Origin: Bacteroidales bacterium UBA3816
GTDB lineage: Bacteria; Bacteroidota; Bacteroidia; Bacteroidales; P3
Direction of reading: 5' to 3'
Length of the DNA: 8,659 nt
NCBI GenBank assembly: GCA_002368955.1
Contig: DFDY01000105.1
Location: 1 to 8,659, forward strand
Shown in pieces: positions 1-4,474 of this stretch. Position 1 is the first letter of the stretch, and each line of letters begins with the position of its first letter. The notes under the pieces are model-generated. The model searched no databases, was not told where the DNA came from, and saw only the letters and a list, made by a program, of their open reading frames with translations. Made by a program: the position numbers and the translations under genes.

Positions 1-350
1 TGGCTGCCGGCATCCGCATGTTCGAGATGATGAGCGAGACCAACGAACTGCAGGACAAACTGCACGCAAACACCGACTACTTCCTGCGCCGCATGAAGGA
101 AGAGGGCTTCGACTGCAAACCCTCTGAGAGCGCCATCTGCGCCGTCATGATCTATGATGCCGCCAAGAGCCAGCAATATGCTGCCAAGATGCAGGAAGAA
201 GGCATCTTTGTCACCGGTTTCTACTATCCCGTGGTGCCCAAGGGCCAGGCTCGCATCCGCGTTCAGATCAGTGCCGCCCATGAGCACGAACACCTCGACA
301 AGTGCATCGAGGCTTTCAAGAAGGTCCGCAAGGAAATCGAAGGCAAATAA
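1..350 (+). CDS. kbl: Glycine C-acetyltransferase (2-amino-3-ketobutyrate CoA ligase), C-terminal part
   Basis: This is the last 115 or so residues of a PLP-dependent alpha-oxoamine synthase; the gene starts left of the window and the frame is open from base 3. The visible C-terminal small domain matches KBL as I know it: it begins AAGIRMFEMM, then has a segment around VTGFYYPVVPKGQARIRVQ that contributes to the substrate pocket, and ends with an AHEHEHLDKCIEAF helix. The enzyme cleaves 2-amino-3-ketobutyrate with CoA into glycine and acetyl-CoA, in the cytoplasm, directly after threonine dehydrogenase. The catalytic lysine lies outside the window. Stop TAA is at 348-350, followed 25 bp later by a strong hairpin terminator. 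The partner dehydrogenase gene appears only at 7822, which is unusual spacing. The other possible reading is a related family member such as serine palmitoyltransferase or BioF, but the C-terminal wording fits KBL best. Confidence 0.88.
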   Translation, partial: AAGIRMFEMMSETNELQDKLHANTDYFLRRMKEEGFDCKPSESAICAVMIYDAAKSQQYAAKMQEEGIFVTGFYYPVVPKGQARIRVQISAAHEHEHLDKCIEAFKKVRKEIEGK

Positions 351-375
351 TCAAGACATACGCAATGCTTTTCGT

Positions 376-412
376 GAAGGGTGCCGGGATTCGTCCCACA
401 CCCTTCTATTGT
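376..412 (+). terminator. Rho-independent terminator after kbl
   Basis: Left arm GAAGGGTG (376-383) pairs perfectly with CACCCTTC (399-406). Inside it GGGA and TCCC (386-389 and 394-397) pair around a TTCG tetraloop, with a small CC/A internal bulge. The hairpin is followed by TATTGTT, a T-rich tail. The stem strength, the UUCG loop and the position 25 bp after the kbl stop make this the best-supported terminator in the window. Confidence 0.8.
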
Positions 413-436
413 TACTAAGACAAAGGAACAATCATC

Positions 437-1039
437 ATGAAGAAAGTAAACATCTACCTCATTGTCACCGCCGTGTTGCTTATTCTACTCGGTGTGGTAT
501 GCATTTTCAATCCCGGAGCGGGTTTTGCCTCGGCGGCCTGGCTCATGGGGCTGCTTATCCTCTGTTCGGGCATTTCTTCGCTCATCTTCGGCCTCCGTGC
601 CCAGGCTTTCCTGCCCAATGCCGGTTCCACCACCCTGTTGGCTCTTTTCCAGATTGTGGTAGGCTTGATGCTGGCCACCAATATCCTGGCTTCTCAGGTG
701 GCGTTGATTGCCGTCTTTGCCATGTGGGTGATGTTTGAGGGCATCTCGCTGGCAGTCCTCTCCATCGACTATAAGAAAGGGGGCTACGACCGCTGGTGGC
801 TCATGACCCTGCTGGGCGTGTGCAGCATTCTGCTGGGCTTCCTGGCCCTGCGCAAACCCGAATCCGCGGGGGCCTTCCTCGGCATCCTCCTCGGTCTGGG
901 CATCTTGGCCAACGGCATTGTGCGCATCATCGCCTTTTTCGCCCTCAGACGCATCTCCAATACCCTCCGCGACTTGAAGGAGAGTGCCACCGCCACCCCC
1001 ATCGACGATATCAATCGCCCTGAAATAAAAGAGCCCTAG
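437..1039 (+). CDS. HdeD/DUF308-family integral membrane protein
   Basis: The protein has 200 residues, almost all of them hydrophobic helices. About six transmembrane segments can be seen, near residues 6-27, 32-53, 63-82, 86-111, 120-137 and 143-168, with short loops such as the basic DYKKGGYDRWW between helices 4 and 5. It ends in a hydrophilic tail, residues 170-200. This layout matches the HdeD-like DUF308 family; in E. coli HdeD is linked to acid resistance, but the role of Bacteroidota members is unknown to me. The ATG at 437 is preceded by AAAGGAA (422-428), a possible weak ribosome site. The TAG stop (1037-1039) lies inside a lone CCTAGG motif (1035-1040). The same frame stays open after that stop into the GH3 remnant. 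Only 30 bp separates it from the kbl terminator, so the promoter is not obvious. Confidence 0.82.
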   Translation: MKKVNIYLIVTAVLLILLGVVCIFNPGAGFASAAWLMGLLILCSGISSLIFGLRAQAFLPNAGSTTLLALFQIVVGLMLATNILASQVALIAVFAMWVMFEGISLAVLSIDYKKGGYDRWWLMTLLGVCSILLGFLALRKPESAGAFLGILLGLGILANGIVRIIAFFALRRISNTLRDLKESATATPIDDINRPEIKEP

Positions 1040-1040
1040 G
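1035..1040. repeat. Isolated CCTAGG motif at the hdeD-like stop codon
   Basis: This is a single copy of the palindrome that forms the two arrays further right. It contains the TAG stop of the upstream membrane protein gene. It lies immediately before the point where recognisable GH3 sequence begins (about 1058). It is the only CTAG in the window outside the arrays. Confidence 0.7.
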
Positions 1041-1057
1041 GACGGTTCTATCGGTAT

Positions 1058-2335
1058 GTGACAAAACGTGCCTTGCGCGAGATATACCTCAAAAACTTCG
1101 AGATAGCCGTGAAAGAAGGACATCCATGGACAGTCATGTCGTCCTACAACAAGCTCAATGGCGAATACACCCAGCAGAACCATCAACTGCTCACCACCAT
1201 TCTCCGCAACGAATGGGGGTTCGATGGTCTGGTGATGACCGACTGGGGATGCAAAGACAGCACTGCCAAGGCCGTCAAGGCTGGCAACGAATTGCTGATG
1301 CCAGGCAACCAGCGTGAGCGCGACCGGCTGCTGGCCGCTGTGGAGTGTGGCGCGCTCACCCAAACGCAACTCGACCAGGCTGTGCGCCGCGTGCTTGAGT
1401 ATATTGTGAAAACGCCTCGTTATCGGAGATACCCATTTTCCAATCACCCAGACCTGCAGGCCCATGCTAACGACGTGGCGGTGATTGTGCTGGGCAGCAT
1501 CGCAGGCGAGGGGGCCGACCGCGTGTTCCACAACGATTTTCAGCTGACGGCTCCCGAGCGCGAGCTTATCCAGAATGTCAGCTTGGCCTATCATAAGGTG
1601 GGCAAGCGGGTAGTGGTGGTGCTGAACATAGTGGGTGTGGTGGAGACAGCCTCTTGGAAGGACCTCGTGGATGCCATCATACTTCCGTGGACTCCCGGAC
1701 AGGAGGGGGCTCATGCCGTTGCCGACATCATCAAGGGTAATGTGAACCCCTCGGGTAAACTGCCCATGACCTTTCCAGTCAACTATATGGACCTTCCATC
1801 TGCCTCCAATTTCCCCTACCGATGGGACATGTCGGGCAAACGCGGCGAGCGGCGGGGGGTCGATTTCACTCCCTACGAGGAGGGCATCTGGGTTGGCTAC
1901 CGCCATTTTGTAACGCATGACGTGTCCGTGTCGTATCCATTTGGCTATGGCCTGAGCTACACCACCTTCGACTATGGCCAGCCCCAAATAAAAGCTGGCC
2001 AAGACGGCTTCACCGCCACCATCACCGTCACCAACACGGGCAACGTGCCTGGGCGCGAAGTGGTGCAACTCTATGTCTCCGCCCCTGCCGGCGGTCTTGA
2101 AAAGCCTTCCCGCGAACTGAAAGCCTTTGCCAAGACCAAGACCCTCATGCCGGGAGAGTCCGAAAGGCTGATGATGACGGTCACCGCCTATGATTTGGCC
2201 TCCTTCAACGAGTCCACCGCTGCATGGGAGACTGCCGCAGGTGCCTACGTGCTGCAGTTTGGGGCCTCGTCCACAGATATCCGCCAGACCGCCCAATTTA
2301 AGGTGAAAAAGGCACTGGCCCGGGCTATAAACTAG
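1058..2335 (+). CDS. Truncated, internally deleted glycoside hydrolase family 3 (beta-glucosidase type), probable gene remnant
   Basis: The frame is 425 codons if counted from GTG at 1058, but there is no convincing start and GH3 similarity begins abruptly at RALREIYLKNFEIAVK. Family members of this Bacteroidota type run to about 750-850 residues, so roughly the first 250 or more residues of the TIM barrel are missing. WTVMSSYNKLNG (24-35) and GLVMTDWG are present, the latter with the likely nucleophile Asp62. A second gap lies at residues 137/138 (near base 1469). The linker helix and the start of the alpha/beta sandwich, usually over 100 residues, are absent there. The AGEGADR segment with the likely acid/base Glu151 remains, as do PSGKLPMTFPVNY, the GYGLSYTTF motif and a C-terminal Fn3-like domain (about 310-420). 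Without the barrel's front half it should not be an active enzyme. No stops or frameshifts occur, so the decay looks recent, or the fragment is tolerated. The TAG stop (2333-2335) falls in the first unit of the left CCTAGG array. Confidence 0.8.
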   Translation: MTKRALREIYLKNFEIAVKEGHPWTVMSSYNKLNGEYTQQNHQLLTTILRNEWGFDGLVMTDWGCKDSTAKAVKAGNELLMPGNQRERDRLLAAVECGALTQTQLDQAVRRVLEYIVKTPRYRRYPFSNHPDLQAHANDVAVIVLGSIAGEGADRVFHNDFQLTAPERELIQNVSLAYHKVGKRVVVVLNIVGVVETASWKDLVDAIILPWTPGQEGAHAVADIIKGNVNPSGKLPMTFPVNYMDLPSASNFPYRWDMSGKRGERRGVDFTPYEEGIWVGYRHFVTHDVSVSYPFGYGLSYTTFDYGQPQIKAGQDGFTATITVTNTGNVPGREVVQLYVSAPAGGLEKPSRELKAFAKTKTLMPGESERLMMTVTAYDLASFNESTAAWETAAGAYVLQFGASSTDIRQTAQFKVKKALARAIN

Positions 2336-2396
2336 GTTCTCCTAGGCGTTCCTAGGCCTTCCTAGGTTCTCCTAGGCAATCCTAGGCTTTCCTAGA
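2331..2396. repeat. Left CCTAGG array, seven units at exact 10-bp spacing
   Basis: Units start at 2331 (ACTAGG), 2341, 2351, 2361, 2371, 2381 (all CCTAGG) and 2391 (CCTAGA), always 10 bp apart. The 4-nt spacers are TTCT, CGTT, CCTT, TTCT, CAAT and CTTT, all ending in T. The array starts on the stop codon of the GH3 remnant and ends 23 bp before the ATG of the four-helix-bundle gene, so it fills the intergenic space. The core is palindromic and rises once per helical turn, which would place every CTAG on the same DNA face. The degenerate units are the first and the last. Confidence 0.95.
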
Positions 2397-2419
2397 AACC
2401 CTTTAAAACAAAACAAACA

Positions 2420-3079
2420 ATGCAATACAATACTAAAGGCAAAGTGCTGAAAAAGGCAGTGGTCTGGAAAGACCTCTACTTCTACCGCAAGAGCGACACC
2501 CTCTACCAGCTGACGGTGGAGTTCTGCAAGCGCTTCCTGCCGGCTCACGGCGACCGCACCGTCGACCAGATGGTGCAGGCTGCCCGCAGCGGCAAACAGA
2601 ATATCGTGGAGGGCAGCGAGGACGGACTGACAAGCTCCGAGATGGAGATAAAGCTCTTGAACGTGGCTCGCGGAAGTCTGCAGGAGCTGCGTGCCGACTA
2701 CCACGACTACCTCAACACCCACCATCTTGTCCTGTGGCCGCGAGAGAGCGAACGCCAGCAGCGGCTGCGCGACTTCTGCCGCTCGCACAACGACTTTGGC
2801 GATTACGAGCCCCTGCTGGCCAAGATGAACGATGAGGAGATGGCCAATATGGCACTCACCCTCTGCCATCAGACCGACAAGATGATGTGCGCTTATATCG
2901 AGAAGCTGGAAGAAAAATTTGTGACAGAGGGCGGCATCAAAGAGCGCATGCACGCCGCCCGCACAGGCTACCGGGCCGAACAAGACGCAAGGCTCAAAGC
3001 CCTCGAAGAAGAAAACAATAAATTAAAAAAGAGAATAAAAGAACTGGAAGCCCTCCTAGGAGTGCCTAGGCAATCCTAG
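2420..3079 (+). CDS. Four-helix-bundle protein with C-terminal suffix domain and coiled coil
   Basis: The protein has 219 residues. The N-terminal part (about 1-115) is an S23/Avd-like four-helix bundle, recognisable from FCKRFLPAHGDRTVDQMVQA followed by ARSGKQNIVEGSEDG and ARGSLQELRADYHDYL. Residues about 115-185 match the 'four helix bundle suffix' domain, ending in EGGIKERMHAARTGYR. The tail (188-213) is a charged coiled coil with the Glu/Lys heptad pattern EEENNKLKKRIKELEALL. Relatives include proteins encoded in 23S rRNA intervening sequences and Avd, the accessory protein of diversity-generating retroelements, which binds nucleic acid. No function is established for the suffix type as far as I know. 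The last residues (LLGVPRQS) are encoded by the right CCTAGG array, and the TAG stop lies in its third unit. ATG 2420 follows an A-rich stretch, without a Shine-Dalgarno site, as is usual in this phylum. Confidence 0.88.
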   Translation: MQYNTKGKVLKKAVVWKDLYFYRKSDTLYQLTVEFCKRFLPAHGDRTVDQMVQAARSGKQNIVEGSEDGLTSSEMEIKLLNVARGSLQELRADYHDYLNTHHLVLWPRESERQQRLRDFCRSHNDFGDYEPLLAKMNDEEMANMALTLCHQTDKMMCAYIEKLEEKFVTEGGIKERMHAARTGYRAEQDARLKALEEENNKLKKRIKELEALLGVPRQS

Positions 3080-3157
3080 GCTTGCCTAGGAGCCCCTAGG
3101 CTCTCCTAGGTCCTAGGCAATCCTAGGCGATCCTAGGCCTTCCTAGGAGAACCTAGA
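3055..3157. repeat. Right CCTAGG array, eleven units, 10-bp spacing with one 7-bp step
   Basis: CCTAGG starts at 3055, 3065, 3075, 3085, 3095, 3105, 3112, 3122, 3132 and 3142, with a final CCTAGA at 3152. The spacers are AGTG, CAAT, CTTG, AGCC, CTCT, T, CAAT, CGAT, CCTT and AGAA. All steps are 10 bp except 3105 to 3112, where the spacer has shrunk to one base. The array begins inside the coding end of the four-helix-bundle gene and stops 8 bp before the ATG of the next gene. It shares the run CCTAGGCAATCCTAGGCTT with the left array (2371-2389 and 3065-3083). Both arrays finish with CCTAGAAA. Confidence 0.95.
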
Positions 3158-3165
3158 AAAAAGAT

Positions 3166-4335
3166 ATGAAAGCAAAGCATTTTAGTAAACTCTTATTCTT
3201 TGTTGCGTGCTTTTGCGCATCCACGTTGGCTGCGTGTTCGAAGGATAATATCGCCCCCATACCGGACAGCGTGGAGTCCATTGCCGACCGCGTATGGGCC
3301 TACAGCCAAAGCCACCCTGACGGCTTCACGCTCAATATCCACACCTGGGCGGAACCTTCCACCGGTATTGCGGTGAGCTATGCCGCCACACAAAACAGTC
3401 ACTCTCGCAGCCAGCTGGGCGCTGTGGTGCGGCACGCCCTGCTGCACGACGGCTATGTGGGGGGATGGTTCAACACCGACGACAGCCTCTACTATTTCGA
3501 CAGCTCGCGCCTCTTTCCCGAAGATTCGCTGCCGGCTGCCCTCCGTTTCGGCAAAGAGAATGGACAGTCTTCTGTCTTCGTCCTCTCCACTTATACCGAC
3601 ATTCCCCTCAACGGCACGATAGCCGAAATCGTGGAACGCGACACCCTCTATGTCGGCACCACAGGCGATTATCGGCCCCTCTCGTTCTACGACTCGCTGA
3701 CCTCACAGTACTGGGGCTTTGGCATTGAAATGGCACAAGCCATAGGCCACCGCTTGGGCGTAACGACTACCTTTGTGCCCACCTCCTGGCCCACCCTCTC
3801 TGCCGATGTGCTGGCCCAGCCGCCGCTGTTTGACTTTGCCATAGGCGGCATTACCATCACTGCCGCCCGTCAGGAGTCTATGGCCATGAGCGAAGGCTAT
3901 CTGGCCAACGGCAAAACCATCCTCTGCCGAAGTGCCGACACGGCCCGCTTCCACTCCCTGGCCGATGTGGACCAACCCGGAGTACGGGTGATGGTGAACC
4001 CTGGCGGCCTGAACGAGCAGTTTGCCCGCCAGCACCTTACCCATGCCACCATCATCGTCCATCCTCGCAATGAAGAAATTCCATCCCTCATTGCTACCGG
4101 CATGGCCGACATCATGATTACCGAAATAACCGAGGCCCCCTACTATGTGCAGCACGACAGCCGTCTGGCGGCACCGCTGCTCGACCAGCCTTTCACCCAC
4201 GGCGAGATAGGTGTGCTCATGCGCCAAGGGCAGGACGACCTGCTACAATACATAAATGACATTATCGCCAAGATGAAATCCGACGGCTCCCTTCGACGGC
4301 TGCATGAGAAGTACGGCCTGAGTTACAAGTATTGA
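3166..4335 (+). CDS. Lipoprotein with PheC-like (cyclohexadienyl dehydratase-type) solute-binding domain
   Basis: The protein has 389 residues. A lipoprotein signal ends in LAAC with the lipidated Cys24; the following SKD resembles the acidic/lysine surface-export signal of Bacteroidota lipoproteins. Residues about 30-148 form a separate domain with GFTLNIHTW, SYAATQNS, GYVGGWFN and SLYYFDSSRLF. I recall similar modules in other Bacteroidota proteins but cannot name a function. Residues about 158-389 are a family 3 periplasmic binding fold. The wording is typical of PheC-like proteins: VGTTGDYRPLSF (163-174), TSWPTL (206-211), VNPGGLNEQFAR (277-288) and ADIMITEITEA (314-324, with Glu323 where I would look for the catalytic acid). 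PheC converts prephenate or arogenate to phenylpyruvate or phenylalanine outside the cytoplasm; an ordinary ligand-binding role is equally possible. No ABC permease is adjacent. No promoter is visible in the 86 bp after the preceding stop, which are array, so it may be read from upstream. Confidence 0.75.
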   Translation: MKAKHFSKLLFFVACFCASTLAACSKDNIAPIPDSVESIADRVWAYSQSHPDGFTLNIHTWAEPSTGIAVSYAATQNSHSRSQLGAVVRHALLHDGYVGGWFNTDDSLYYFDSSRLFPEDSLPAALRFGKENGQSSVFVLSTYTDIPLNGTIAEIVERDTLYVGTTGDYRPLSFYDSLTSQYWGFGIEMAQAIGHRLGVTTTFVPTSWPTLSADVLAQPPLFDFAIGGITITAARQESMAMSEGYLANGKTILCRSADTARFHSLADVDQPGVRVMVNPGGLNEQFARQHLTHATIIVHPRNEEIPSLIATGMADIMITEITEAPYYVQHDSRLAAPLLDQPFTHGEIGVLMRQGQDDLLQYINDIIAKMKSDGSLRRLHEKYGLSYKY

Positions 4336-4380
4336 GCGGACATCTAAAGAATCATGCAAACGCTTATGGCCAGATACACC

Positions 4381-4405
4381 GAAACCCCACATATTGCGGG
4401 GTTTC
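4381..4405. terminator. Hairpin between convergent genes, possible bidirectional terminator
   Basis: GAAACCCC (4381-4388) pairs perfectly with GGGGTTTC (4398-4405) around a 9-nt loop. It lies in the 139-bp gap between the stop of the plus-strand lipoprotein gene (4335) and the stop of the minus-strand T9SS gene (4475). Neither side has a long T run, so termination efficiency is uncertain. The position between converging genes supports the call. Confidence 0.5.
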
Positions 4406-4474
4406 AGTATTACAGGCCTTGGGCAGGCAGTAATGTCTTTGCTCCTTTGCCTTAGTTTTTGATTAAGTTTTACC

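Larger units (their letters stand above)
2331..3157 (+). mobile_element. Candidate repeat-bounded element: CCTAGG array, four-helix-bundle gene, CCTAGG array
   Basis: A single gene is enclosed by two arrays of the same 10-bp unit. The outermost ends are an exact 15-bp inverted repeat, 2332-2346 against 3142-3156. The arrays also share a direct repeat, 2341-2366 against 3122-3147, identical at 25 of 26 positions. No transposase, integrase, reverse transcriptase or target-site duplication is visible, so movement would need help in trans or homologous recombination. It may instead be a non-mobile gene whose flanks have been colonised by the repeat. The boundary calls are inferred from repeat limits only. 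Confidence 0.45.

Noticed and set aside
485..2296. A 603-codon open frame on the minus strand.
   Set aside because: It runs antisense to the HdeD-like gene and the GH3 remnant, both of which have clear family sequence. Its translation is His/Gly/Ala-rich without recognisable motifs, as expected of a shadow in GC-rich coding DNA.
2372..2983. A 203-codon minus-strand frame opposite the four-helix-bundle gene.
   Set aside because: Its start lies in the coding body of a well-recognised plus-strand protein, and its translation resembles no family I know.
2420..3079. A diversity-generating retroelement, because of the Avd-like four-helix bundle.
   Set aside because: No reverse transcriptase, template repeat or variable repeat can be seen in the window, and the suffix domain differs from true Avd.
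2420..3079. A 23S rRNA intervening sequence.
   Set aside because: No rRNA sequence flanks the gene; both neighbours are protein-coding.
2331..3157. The CCTAGG arrays as a CRISPR array.
   Set aside because: The repeat is 6 bp with 4-bp spacers, far too short, spacers recur, and no cas gene is present.
3166..4335. An MltF-type lytic transglycosylase, which also joins a family 3 binding domain to another domain.
   Set aside because: The binding domain is C-terminal here, and the N-terminal module has no lysozyme-like catalytic motif.
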